A stretch of DNA of 64,000 nt from assembly GCA_030374765.1 (NCBI GenBank), contig JARGXX010000095.1, forward strand, positions 744,001 to 808,000. Reading direction: 5' to 3'. Shown in pieces: positions 33,635-43,118 of this stretch. Source of the stretch: Agarophyton chilense. Taxonomy: Eukaryota > Rhodophyta > Florideophyceae > Gracilariales > Gracilariaceae. Numbering within the stretch: position 1 is the stretch's first letter; every line of letters begins with the position of its first letter. Both the position numbers and the translations under genes were made by a program. The notes beneath the pieces were generated by a model. That model saw nothing but the letters and a program-made list of their open reading frames with translations, did no database searches and had not been told where the DNA came from.

Positions 33635-35303
33635 CTACGTTAGAGCGGATACTACATCCTCCTTTGCATAACGCAATATGTTCTCGTAAACTCTCGAGGC
33701 TACTCCAATAAATCGCATATACAATTCAATTCCATACCGTTTCCGACCGCCCTTCCCTTCTTCGCCACCCACTTGTCCTGGTCGACCACGAAGAGTCTCT
33801 TGCAATGACTTCAGCAGCATTTTCTTTTTCTTATCTTCGCCCTCCAGCCTCTTTATCTCCCTGTGTGCGAGTTTCAAGCTTAGTTGCAAACTTGCGTTGT
33901 CATCCCTTGCCCTTTTAAGCTGCCCCTTCATGTCTCCAAGCTTGGCCAACAGCTGATTCCGCCCCATAAACTTCGTTTCTGCATACGTCATCCCCTTGCG
34001 GTCGCCTTCCTTCCACGGGCGAATTGCATTCTCATCCTCTTCATCCCCACCCCAGAGTCCATCTCCTTTTCCAACCTCCCCTCCCTTCCTCCAATCCATT
34101 ACACTCTGGTTTCTTGGAGGTCTCCCCCGCGCCCACTCGGTCGTCTGACCCCTCATCGTCCCCTTGTTCGACACTCCTCACTGCATGATCCGGGGTCTGT
34201 CGATAAGAAGACCGTTGCATTGATCTGCATACCAGGACTCTGCGAATCTGCACCCCCTTCCTTCCAACCACCACTCCTTTTCCCATAGGCTCCGTCCCTA
34301 CACGTTTCTCCCCGCTCACGCTTGGTATGGCCCTTGGAAAACGAACTTGGCCCTTATTCCGTCCCGCACTCCCACCTGGAACAATTTCGTCCTTTGCTTC
34401 GTCAAAGACGTGTTTCTTTGAAACAGCAGTGCCTCCGCGTACCTCATTCATTCCTGAACCATGCCCCTCTGCCTCATTGCCTTCTCCTTTTTCATGGAAG
34501 TTAACACCATGGGAACCACTACACCGTCGCCTCTTCGCTTCTCTCTCGGCCCCATTCTCTTCGTCACTAGCTAAGGTTGGAATGTCTTGAACGGCCCGAT
34601 TACGAGTCACCGGACCTCCCGAATTTCTTTCGTTCCTCCTCATCACCTCGCTCACCGTACCTTCCGTCGCAGACGAGGAACCTTTTTCTTGCTCCTTTTC
34701 CTTCACCGTCTTAGCAGAGGGCTTCTTGGCTGAAGGTGGAGACGGAGTGGAGGACGGTGTCTGTGGAAGAGTCGCCGCTTCGCTACCATAAAGTTTCATC
34801 ATGTTCACGTCCCAGCAATAGAAAGAGTTGCTCTCCATGTCTCCCAGACGGTTCGGTAAGGTATCTGTAGTTTTGAACGGATAAAGGTAATCCATTTCTT
34901 TCTCATCCTGAATCAACACCTTCCATACCACCACGGGTTTCTCCTTCGCCTTCCCGACCAGTTTGTGACCATGCAACTCTCTCACCAAATCTCTCGTAAG
35001 CCTTCCCGTCGCATCAACCGCACCCCTTACAAATGCCTTCCGCACGACTTTCTTTTCGCCGTCCACCGTGTTCACCAACAGAGTCACCTGCTCGTCAGGT
35101 TTTGGCTTCCATGGTGGGATTCCTACCTTATTCGCCCGCGTTGCTCCGCTGCGCTTTGTAGGCATCGCTTCCTTCCTGCTAGAAGCCGTAACAGGCGGCT
35201 TGGGTTTCCGAGAACTCCGAATGAGCCTCCTGTTCTCTGCGTTTCTGCGCCGCATCACGTGAACCTTTCGATAAGTGCCTCGAAATCTCTCGTAGACCGT
35301 CAC
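33635..35303 (-). CDS. Transposon accessory gene, N-terminal part
   Basis: Two overlapping minus-strand frames make up the start. The first (35303 to 34041, 420 codons) opens MTVYERFRGTYRKVHVMRRR and has basic, Lys/Arg-rich and Ser/Glu-rich parts, with one compact stretch (SNSFYCWDVNMMKLYG). The second (34174 to 33635) carries a coiled coil (LQLSLKLAHREIKRLEGEDK) and a helical end (MRFIGVASRVYENILRYAKE). The change of phase near 34.05-34.17 kb means an intron or a frameshift. The basic N-terminus and coiled coil would suit a DNA-binding, self-associating helper, but no domain is recognised. Confidence 0.5.
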
Positions 35304-35839
35304 GAAAAGCAGGGCGCGCTGACAACGTAAATGAACACTCGTTGGCTACGTAGCCGTTTGATAGGGATCACAGGCTTGCTTGACCTCTCTCCGACGATGG
35401 CCAGCAGAAAAGCGTGCAGACAAAGGGAATGAACGCTGCTTTAAGTCCTCTTCACGTCCAAACGAATCGCTTTTTTCGGGTTCGTGATCTGGATGTGTTC
35501 CCGTCGAGGACGAAGGTCTGCAATTACACTTTGCACACCTGGTACAAGCAGCGTAAGAAACGGAAAAGGCGTGTGAAACTCGAGCCGTGCAACAAGAACA
35601 TCTACCTCAAGATGATTGACTGCAAAAATATCTTTTTTGCTGCTGCGCTATTTGGCGAGCTGCTCGATACCGAACGCAGAGATAAATCTCCAATGCGGGT
35701 CCCATAGTAGCTGCGACGGCGTCTAAATCTGTTTCGCATAGCTTTGAGTCGTAAAGTGCCTGACTACTCACTTTATCAATGACAGCAACATGTGCATCTT
35801 AACGAATGATATGTTCTAACTCACATTCGGTGTTTCAAT
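35304..35839. other. Right flank of the transposon, one short unknown frame
   Basis: Holds a plus-strand frame at 35414-35707 (97 codons) with basic, folded-looking composition (NRFFRVRDLDVFPSRTKVCN, NIFFAAALFGELLDTERR). I do not recognise it; it could be an exon of a lost gene. No terminal repeat of the transposon is evident. Confidence 0.35.
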
Positions 35840-37114
35840 TCAGTCATTTCGTCGAGTTGAAGCGATTCGACCGCGTTCGCGCCGTTGTGGGATTTCATCC
35901 GGGAAGGTAATAGGAGTTGTTGTCTCCTCTGTACCAAGCCACTTCTCAGCGCTCAATGACCTATGAAGATCGGCTCTCTTTCGGAACAACCTCTCTGTCG
36001 AAGCCCATTGCATTCGCAACACGTTTTTACGGCTAATGCTTTGCCTCTCGTACTCTTTGACCGCATCTACTGTACTCTCTTCGCTCTCAAGAGCGCACAG
36101 GGTGGGATGAGTTTCCGGACTATCGAGGCCGAAAACCAGTGGAGGCGATGGATTTATCGTCGAGCAATTGGAAAAAAGCGAATTCAGAGCCCTGAGGATT
36201 TCTGTTTCGCATACCGTGGGCACTCGAGCGTCGAACATTGTGACTTGAGGTTCGGCTTTTGGTGTTGTGAATCGGGCTTATTCTCGAGTTCTTTTGCAAA
36301 GTAAATGCAGTCTTCGATTCTTCATCATTCGAACCGTTCAAAGGCGGGTTGTTTCTTCGATCCAACGTTGGATAGTTACTGCGACACTTTCCATCACGGA
36401 AGAAGTGTTCACATCTGGCGGCAGAGTGGAACAGGCTACGCCGTGAATATGCTTCAATCCGGAACGAAGCGCTCTGGTGAATTATCTTGCACACTGGACG
36501 CCTCACTCGGTGTGGGGTTTTGGGTGGGTTGCAAGCGTACATCGATTGGCAGTTTCTGAGGACGCGGGTTGGGTATTTGAGGACGGGTCTTTGCGTTCTT
36601 GATATTGGCGTTACGTGGGGCGCGCTTCTGTGTACGTTGAGTGCGTGGGGAGGTATAGAGAAGGCGGGAAGATTGGGTGGGTTGTGAGGCAGACGTTTCG
36701 AAAAATTTGGAGGAGGATGGAATTTCGACGGGCGGTGACTGAGTCGCAGAGAGATTTCTTCCTTTTTCAAGATCATGGAGAAGTTGAAACACGGAAGAAG
36801 CCTCGGGTTTTTGATAAAACCAGATTCCGATTGTTTTCTGTTTGGAGTTTGTGTAAATGATCATCTGCTCTTGAAACTCGATCTCCTTGTTTCCAATGAC
36901 GACGTTATCGGAATAGTTTTCAAGACTCTTGCGATTTATGATGAAAATGCGGTGGCAAGCGCGGCCGGAGTTGTTCAAGCTTATGGAAACAGAGGTGCGA
37001 GGCAAGTTAGAGTACCTTTGTGACAGCTGGGTCGGCTATTTGCAGCACGGACAAGTTCATTTTAGCGGCGAAAGAATCACGACCTGCAGGGTCGAAATCA
37101 ATACCAGCCGTCAT
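35840..37114 (-). pseudogene. DCP1: DCP1-like decapping cofactor gene, lacking an internal segment
   Basis: The start region (ATG at 37114) encodes the DCP1 opening KMNLSVLQIADPAVTK. About 50 bases later, in another phase, the frame ending at 36454 encodes the C-terminal half of the DCP1 EVH1 domain: HRIFIINRKSLENY, then EIEFQEQMIIYTNSKQ, then IGIWFYQKPEASSVFQLLHD. A Pro/Thr-rich tail follows. The 30-50 residues expected between (the strand pair with the conserved Trp and the EG.LF motif) are absent and there is no room for them. A donor-like GTGAGTATG and a CTCTAAC..AAG acceptor also lie here, so splicing may differ. A further frame (36238-35840, TPKAEPQVTMFDARV...) may be a 3' exon. DCP1 activates mRNA decapping; this copy is probably damaged or a captured fragment. 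Confidence 0.6.
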
Positions 37115-37328
37115 ACTCACGGAAAGCACGAGACCGTTCGGGGCGCGAGATGAATCTCACGGAGACACGCCTAAGAGCCGGACGGGAGAAAAGGGGGAGA
37201 CGGCGAGGGGGGGGGGGGGGGTTGGATGGTAGAGATGGTCGCATTGTTTCGCAAGACGCAGCTGTGAGCCGGTTCGGTGCGGTTTTCCCAGCTCGAAAGT
37301 TGTCTGTTCACAAGGGATTTCTCGCGAC
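37115..37328. promoter_or_regulatory. Gap between the DCP1-like and UVR-motif reading frames
   Basis: About 210 bases between two divergent frames, with a run of 13 G at about 37208-37220. It is presumably an old shared promoter. No other element is evident. Confidence 0.35.
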
Positions 37329-37631
37329 ATGGGGAAGGCTGAAGGGAAGCGAAGGGATGAGGGTGACCATTGGGAGCTGACCAGGGACCGCAAGATGCAA
37401 CGCGACGGCGCATATGACAAAGATACGCAGGAGTGGGGGGAGCACGTGCAGCGATCGCGACTGTTAGAGGAGCTGGACGGACTCAGCCGCGCACTGCGTT
37501 AGGCCATCGGAAAAGAGGATGTCGATTCGGCTGCGCGGTTACGCGATATTGTAAAATACTATCTTGAGAATCTACCTTCCCCGGGACCTCTTGACTCTGC
37601 CTTGGACCTTGTAGGTACTCAATATCAGTAG
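37329..37631 (+). pseudogene. UVR-motif protein fragment with an in-frame amber codon
   Basis: From the ATG at 37329 the frame reads a charged helical protein. A TAG at 37500-37502 interrupts it, and the same frame then runs on for 42 codons to a TAG at 37629. Across the TAG the residues are RSRLLEELDGLSRAL, R, stop, then AIGKEDVDSAARLRDIVKYY. That is the UVR (UvrB/UvrC) helix-hairpin pattern with the stop at a position commonly Gln or similar. UVR motifs mediate protein contacts in repair and in some plastid regulators. The context (broken DCP1 next door, mobile DNA on both sides) favours a decaying fragment. Confidence 0.5.
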
Positions 37632-39340
37632 GAAAGTGTTTGGAATGGGTGGAATGACCCATTTCGAACCCTTGTGGTATGCACTTTGCGATGTTCACCT
37701 GTGTTTGTCAGAATTCTGCGAATCCCTCGGAAACCCAAAGGTCCTGCACACAGCGATAAACATGCTCCCTAGCATCTGTAAAGAGATACTGTTTCACCAT
37801 TTCAGGTATCCTTTCCGATAGCTCTTGAGCTGCTCGGTTAATCACAATACGGGTAAATGCATCGACGTCCATTGAGGGCGGACCCATCCGGGTATCCGAC
37901 TTCTCCTTTATGGTTATTGCTTCCTAGACCGCAAGAGTGAGGAGCACTTTCGCTCGCTCTTCGAGATGAGGCCATAGATCCTCCGCTGCAACCTCAATTG
38001 GGAATTCCCTTTGTGGTTTCGTTGCCATAGGCGGCAGACCATGTACCTTTACAGTTTTGTTCCGAGGGTGCCGGAGCAGCTCCTAGAGGTTTTCAAGAAT
38101 CAATTGAGCCGATGGGGCTCCTTTAAGACCAATATGGCTTGGCGGGGCGCTCGCACCACGCGTATTCCTTTTAGATCGTTCCATTTGGGACCAATAGTGG
38201 TATCCTGTATTGATTTGCGGGATTTCCTGACACCAAATAGGTGTTCGAGTGTCCACTCCTTCTCGGAATCTCGTGTGGACCGTGAAGGTACGATGACACC
38301 TAAAAATACTTTATAAGTCGGGAGAACAAAATTTCGTACAGTCACCTCTGGGGTATGCTACTGTCTTGTCTCGGGAGCGTAGTGACGCTTAACCGTAGGG
38401 AGCGTATTGACGCCCAACCTTAAAAGGTAGACGTAGAAAGCCTCGATGGTAACAGGGCACCGTGAAAACCCGCAGGGGCAAACGGCGAGGCAACTAGCCT
38501 ATACCGTGTAGGTGAACGATGGTAGGCGTCGACGCGTGGGAAAGACTGTGTGGTAGTTGAGAAACAATGAACCAAAAGGTATATAAGTGACCCAAGTGAT
38601 GCCTGTCTTTATCAGATTAGGATGGGGGAGGTGCAGTTCTCGATATGCAGTGGGCTGCACTCTCCAGATCACCCGGGAGGTGCCAGAAAGGCACGGTCTC
38701 TGACCTGGTGTCAGAGACCTGGCCAGCACTGGCTACAGTGCTAGGTGGCCACTCCACTACTGTACTAAAATACATATAATTTCAATTAAAATTACAAACA
38801 ACTACTCAATCAGAAGGTACAAGTCAACACTACGCGTGGCTGACAACACCTAGATGGTAGCTCGGCAGGAGCTGAATGGCCGATGATCCCTCGCATCCAT
38901 CACCTACAAGGTCAGTGTAGTATATTTAGAAGCTCAAAGGTCAGACTTTCTGCCACTATACGACATTGGGTGTAGAACTGATACGCTGTACTTCAAAGAA
39001 ATTCAAGATAATTTGGAAAGAATTTCCAACAGCTGTTTTTCTTTAAATGGGGTTTCTTCATCGACAAATAGAACACCGCAGTGGAAAATAATTGAGACAC
39101 AGAAAAAGGCCATTAGTATCATAGGAAGTGTCCATCGTTTGTAGTTTGCGGTAGTTAGGGAACACATTAGAATGAAAACCTACCTACTATTCACTAACAT
39201 TTTTCATGCTTTTAAAAGCTTCGATGAACGCTTTTTGTCTTCAGAAGGTAAGAAAGAAGCCGTAATTGTTTGGAGAAGTTAGTGGATGCTTTTTTGACAA
39301 AAATGTAAGGAAGATGGCGGAAAGAAGGACCATCTCTGTT
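37632..39340. other. Unassigned segment with broken minus-strand frames
   Basis: Between 37.7 and 38.35 kb the minus strand holds broken reading frames with clear protein character (MDVDAFTRIVINRAAQELS, PTYKVFLGVIVPSRS). They may belong to an old retroelement, but I cannot assign a family. A TATA box (GGTATATAAG at about 38578) and a stem-loop series follow. From 38.8 to 39.34 kb the sequence is AT-rich with nothing recognisable. Confidence 0.35.
38578..38750 (+). other. TATA box followed by four stem-loops in series
   Basis: GGTATATAAG at about 38578 is followed by four perfect hairpins: TGCAG/CTGCA at 38646-38659, GTGCC/GGCAC at 38680-38694, GGTCTCTGAC/GTCAGAGACC at 38695-38719, and AGCACTG/CAGTGCT at 38725-38742. 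The last has an outer GGCC/GGCC clamp at 38721-38750. The last three are almost back to back. This could be a structured RNA or the end of a mobile element; no known RNA family is recognised. Confidence 0.5.
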
Positions 39341-39358
39341 CGAATTTGTGCGCCAAAA

Positions 39359-39561
39359 CTTATCGCGTGATTATTAGAGGGGTTGGAGCTTTAGATGGGA
39401 ACCTCATCCTATTGGGTTGGAAGGAAATGTCGCCGCATGTGCTCTCTGAAATGGGTCATCACGGCGTATTCTGGGCAACCTGAGATGGGAACCTGTTTTT
39501 ATTGGCTGAACTCCAATCATTCTCCTACGTAAGATACGTCATGTATATTCCACCTTTGCCC
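39359..39561 (-). repeat. Right copy of the inverted promoter cassette
   Basis: 39481-39561 is the inverted partner of 13563-13643, and 39359-39416 the partner of 13619-13676. Here the CCAAT...AGGTTCCCATCT motif occurs twice, separated by about 60 bases, whereas the left copy has it once. The cassette points at the gene starting at 39752, whose ATG is about 190 bases away. Confidence 0.8.
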
Positions 39562-39751
39562 AGCGTTCGCTGCTTCGCGCGCCACTGCCGACACCCGAAC
39601 ACCGTTTCAACCGTGTACACCGTAGTACACGCGTTCCACGTGGCGGAAATCAGCTTCTCTCTCTAGCTAGCCAGCTAGGTAGCTAGTAGCTCGCGACGAT
39701 CTCGCGCGGGCGGGCACCACCGCGCCCATCGCCACCATCGCCATCGCCGCC

Positions 39752-40903
39752 ATGACGCCGCCGCCCGCCTTCTCGCCGTCGCTACCCCCGTCGCTGTCGC
39801 TGTCGCCCTCCCCATCGGCCTCGCAGTCGCCGCGCGCGCTCTCGTCAAAACGCTCGCCCTTCAGCGCGCCGCCATGCGCGCGTCCTCGTCGCCGTCGCCG
39901 TCGCCGCGCCGCGCCCAGCGCGCACATGAGCGCCAGCGAAGCCAGCGCCGACGCGCGACACATAGTCATAGCCGGTGGAGCGGGCTTTGTAGGAACCGCA
40001 CTCACCAAGCGTTTACTTTCATGCGGCGATCGCGTCACAATACTCACGCGTCGTGCGTCGGCCGTCGTGCCCTCCGCCGCCTCACGCGTGCTATGGACGC
40101 CCGATGCGCCGCGCCGCGAGCCGCAGCCCTGGGAACGTGCTGTGCGCGACGCGCACGCAGTGGTGAATCTGTGCGGGGCGCCCGTGGTCAGTCGTTGGGA
40201 CGCTGCTGGCAAGAAACGTATCACGCAGTCGCGACTCACGCCCACGGCGCGTTTGGCGGCGTGCATAGCTGCGCAACCCGTGAATGAGCGTCCACACGCG
40301 TTTGTCAGTGCGTCTGCGGTGGGTTATTATGGTACGTATGACGCCGACACGCCCTTGTTAACGGAGAATGCGCCGGCGGGCAGCGACTTTCTGGGCGAGC
40401 TGTGCACACAATGGGAAGCAGCTGCGCACACCCCATTCGCCAAAGAAGAGCAAGCGAGCCATCCGCGCGTGGTGACGCTACGCACGGGCGTAGTACTTGG
40501 CGCGCGCGGCGGTGCACTAGCGCGCATGGTACCGCCGTTTGCGGCGTTTGTAGGTGGCGCAGTGGGCAGTGGACGACAGATAGTATCTTGGATACATGTT
40601 GACGACGTGGTACGAATTGTGCAACGTGCGTTGTGCGACGAATCGCGCATGAGTGGCGCATACAATGTGACAGCGCCAAACGCGGTGAGTATGAGCGAGC
40701 TTGCGGCCGCGCTGGGCGAGACCATGCGACGCCCGGCCGTGCTGCCCGTGCCCGAGGTGGCGCTGCGCGTGCTGTACGGCGACGGTTGCTCGGTGGTGAC
40801 GCGAGGGCAGCGCGTCGTGCCCGACCGGCTGCTGCGCGACGGCTTCCACTTCGAGTACGCCTTCGTCCGCGACGCGTTGCGCGCCGTCATGGCCGAGTGG
40901 TGA
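39752..40903 (+). CDS. SDR39U1: SDR39U1-type NAD(P)-dependent epimerase family protein, probably plastid
   Basis: This 383-residue protein has a Ser/Pro/Arg-rich leader of about 68 residues that suits organelle import. An extended short-chain dehydrogenase of the SDR39U1/YfcH group follows. The nucleotide-binding motif is IAGGAGFVGTALTKRL. Family marks are VVNLCGAPVV, RWDAAGKKRITQSRL, FVSASAVGYYG, LRTGVVLGARGGALARM and WIHVDDVV. Plant homologues are predicted chloroplast proteins of unclear substrate. Codon use is extremely GC-rich, unlike the accessory block just upstream. It lies divergent from the gene at 13522 if the accessory block is ignored, and both carry the same promoter cassette. 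Confidence 0.88.
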   Translation: MTPPPAFSPSLPPSLSLSPSPSASQSPRALSSKRSPFSAPPCARPRRRRRRRAAPSAHMSASEASADARHIVIAGGAGFVGTALTKRLLSCGDRVTILTRRASAVVPSAASRVLWTPDAPRREPQPWERAVRDAHAVVNLCGAPVVSRWDAAGKKRITQSRLTPTARLAACIAAQPVNERPHAFVSASAVGYYGTYDADTPLLTENAPAGSDFLGELCTQWEAAAHTPFAKEEQASHPRVVTLRTGVVLGARGGALARMVPPFAAFVGGAVGSGRQIVSWIHVDDVVRIVQRALCDESRMSGAYNVTAPNAVSMSELAAALGETMRRPAVLPVPEVALRVLYGDGCSVVTRGQRVVPDRLLRDGFHFEYAFVRDALRAVMAEW

Positions 40904-40934
40904 CCCTTTAGCTTTAAAGTTATGAGAGCGGCAG

Positions 40935-40987
40935 ATAGAGAGAGAGGAGAGAGAGAGATATATATATATATATGTGTATGTATATAT
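40935..40987. repeat. GA and TA microsatellite
   Basis: A (GA)n run followed by a (TA)n run lies between the tail-to-tail ends of the epimerase and cyclin genes. Confidence 0.85.
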
Positions 40988-41037
40988 GGGTATGTCTTGT
41001 TAACCATAACAAAATAAAAAAAGTTACAAACGCGCCC

Positions 41038-41807
41038 TCACGCAGCGCACGTGACACGCGGCTCACCGACGACGTCCTCGTCCAAATCGCCGTCGTGCTC
41101 GTCCAAATCGCCGTCGTGCTCGTCCAAATCGCCGTCGTGCTCGTCCAGGTCCAAGTGGCCCTCTTCGTCCAAGTGACCGTCTTCGTCCAAGTGACCGTCT
41201 TCGTCTTCGTCGTGCTGGCCGTACGCGTACTCACAGCCATAGGCGCGAGGCCGGTAGGCTTGCTTATAGCCACGCTCCTCGGCGTGCAGGCACGCCGTCT
41301 CGAGCGCCAGCGTTTGCAACAGCCGTCTCTCCATGAGCTGGTAGCGCAACAACGGGCACGCCGCGTCCCAGCGCAACACGTGCAGCATGGTCACTTCCAG
41401 CTCATTGAGCTCTTCACACGAGATGCCAGCCACACGCGCGTAGTACGCGTTGGAAAACAGCTCATCGTCAACGTTCTTGATGGCGAGCACGAGCGCGGTA
41501 CAAAACAGTCGGTGTACGTTCATCTCGCTCACGCGCAACGCGTTGCACTCGGTCTGCACGCGGTGCACAAACGTGAGCGCGACGATGAAGGCCGATAACG
41601 AGCAGTTGCAAAACTGCACCAGACGCTTGACGTAAAAGGGCAGCTCAAACGGCTGGCGGTACTGCGAGAAGAACGCGTGGTACTTGAGCTGGTGCTGCGG
41701 TGACGCGTGGTGGCCCGTGATTGACTCGGTGCCACGACACCACTGGTGCAACAGGGCGCACACGGCGGTGACGACATCGCGCTCGCACCACTGATGATGC
41801 GTGCGCG

Positions 41808-41845
<38 letters not shown>

Positions 41846-42432
41846 GACGCAGCACCAATGGGCGGGGACACAGCGCCAGGCGAGAATTGCGGCGAGTGCT
41901 CAACACAGTGTGCGGATGGGGAGGAAGGGTGCGACGCAGCGGCCTCATAGCGAAAGTGCGGCTGTTGCTGTATCTCGCGCAGACGCGCCGCAGACGGAGA
42001 GAAGCGCGGCGAACGCGGCGAACGCGGCGACGTAATGACGTCGACGACGCGTGCGGCAGCAGCAGCAGCGGCAGCAGCGGCAGCAGCGGCAGCAGAAGAA
42101 GCAGAGCAAGTGTTGGAAAGCGACGAGAAGCGCGGCTTGCGCGCGCTGCGGCGCGGCGGCGGCAGCAGCGGCGACGGTGAAGCGGATGGAGACGGCGACG
42201 GCGAACACGGTAGTAAGGGGGACGGGGGCGGGGATGGGGGCGTGCGCGACTCGGGTGGGCTGACGAGCGAAATGGTGGCCGACTTGGGCGGCGTGGTGGT
42301 GGTGTGCGCTGGACGCGGGCGCTTGAGGCAGGGGGCGGCGACGCGATCCGGGTGGGTGGCGGGCGGGAGGCGACGCTTGGTGGGGCGCGTGGGGCGCGAG
42401 GGCGGCGGGGCTGTGGCGGTTGCGGGCGGCAT
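41038..42432 (-). CDS. P/U-type (PHO80-like) cyclin
   Basis: A 464-residue protein. The N-terminal half is Pro/Ala/Ser-rich with poly-Ala and poly-Pro tracts. The cyclin box follows near residues 260-410, with ALTFVHRVQTECNALRVS, NVHRLFCTALVLAIKNVDDE and YYARVAGISCEELNELEVT. This is the pattern of PHO80/P-type cyclins, which bind small CDKs in nutrient signalling. The C-terminus is a tandem acidic repeat (DEHDGDL units, seen as a 21-base direct repeat in DNA near 41085-41150). I chose the ATG at 42432, which precedes ordinary protein sequence. The frame remains open upstream to 42810 only through CT-rich repeats. Confidence 0.85.
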
Positions 42433-42610
42433 TGCGGGGTGGATTGGCTGCGGCAGGCGTCGGTGGGGATGGAGGACGGGGATGAAGATGCGGAAGGGGA
42501 TGGGGATGGGGGAAGGGGATGGGGGAAGGGGGACGGGGGAAGGGGATGGGGGAAGGGGGACGGGGGAAGGGGACGGGGGAAGGGGATAGGAAAGGGGATG
42601 GTGACGGACA
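42433..42610 (-). promoter_or_regulatory. CT-rich leader of the cyclin gene
   Basis: On the coding strand this is a run of CCCCTTCCC and CATCCCC repeats, a short tandem array of 10-20 base units. It resembles the polypyrimidine leaders of neighbouring genes. Confidence 0.5.
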
Positions 42611-42962
42611 GAAGAGTGGCAAGCGGGCAGGCGGGGCGCCTCGGGTCGGGCGGCGCTGAAGAACGGGCGACAAAAGGGTGCGGCACAGCACGACAGCGCA
42701 CCAGGACGCAAATTTAAGGGGCGCGTGCGTGTAGTAACAACACACTCAAGCGCCAACACCAATCGAATTGAGAAACGTAAATGCAACACGTTTTGCATTA
42801 CAAGCGGCATGGTGCGGCTGCGCGATTTCGCGCCTTTGCTGCCTTGAGCAGCTCAGCCAGCCGCGCTTACAGCGCTTGGCTGCGTCGTCTTGCGCCCCGC
42901 CACTTGCGTGCCCATGCTCGCGCCGCGCTTCCAGTGTTGTTTGTTGGCGCCGCGTGTGCGAC

Positions 42963-43118
42963 GCTGTCATGTGTGCTACGTGTGATATGCTGTCACGTGG
43001 GAGACGTGTCTTATGCTGTCACCTATGAGACGTGTGTTGCTCTGTCACGTGGGAGACGTGTGTTACGCTGTCACGTGGGAGACGTGTGTTACGCTTTCAA
43101 GTGTGCGATGTGTACGCC
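42963..43118 (+). repeat. Six exact-period 26-bp repeats carrying G-boxes
   Basis: Units start at 42963, 42989, 43015, 43041, 43067 and 43093, each 26 bases (GCTGTCACGTGGGAGACGTG plus six more). Units two, four and five contain the palindrome CACGTG, a binding core for bHLH and bZIP factors. The array ends 134 bases before the ATG at 43252 and so sits in promoter position. Confidence 0.85.

Larger units (their letters stand above)
17332..35303. mobile_element. Large multi-gene DNA transposon, Plavaka/CACTA-type (ends not defined)
   Basis: The span covers a plus-strand transposase (19321-22257) and minus-strand accessory coding sequence (22538-35303, split by a nested chromovirus). On the left there is a minus-strand ladder of splice-like repeats ending in a possible terminal exon. 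The grouping rests on the transposase, shared AT-rich base composition, and the fact that the accessory frame continues on both sides of the nested element. I looked for terminal inverted repeats near 16-17.3 kb and 35.3-35.8 kb and found none I trust, so the limits are only those of the recognised parts. The left ladder may be the element's subterminal repeat zone. Confidence 0.5.

Noticed and set aside
17281-35720. Candidate terminal repeat AGCTAGTATGAG / AGCTACTATGGG for the DNA transposon
   Set aside because: About fifteen bases with several mismatches and no target duplication; chance similarity is likely.
37329-37631. Reassigned TAG codon
   Set aside because: Intact host genes in the window (syntaxin, lumazine synthase) end in TAG, so the code appears standard.
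13563-39561. The inverted repeat as classical terminal repeats of one giant transposon
   Set aside because: Both copies carry promoter-like elements right next to host starts, and no target duplication was found outside them. Kept only as an alternative.
42035-42717. Plus-strand Gly/Asp/Arg-rich frames opposite the cyclin
   Set aside because: Shadows of the GC-rich repeats; the cyclin box lies on the minus strand.
42963-43118. Regular array considered as a CRISPR-like repeat
   Set aside because: The 26-bp units are directly adjacent with no unique spacers, and the genome is eukaryotic.
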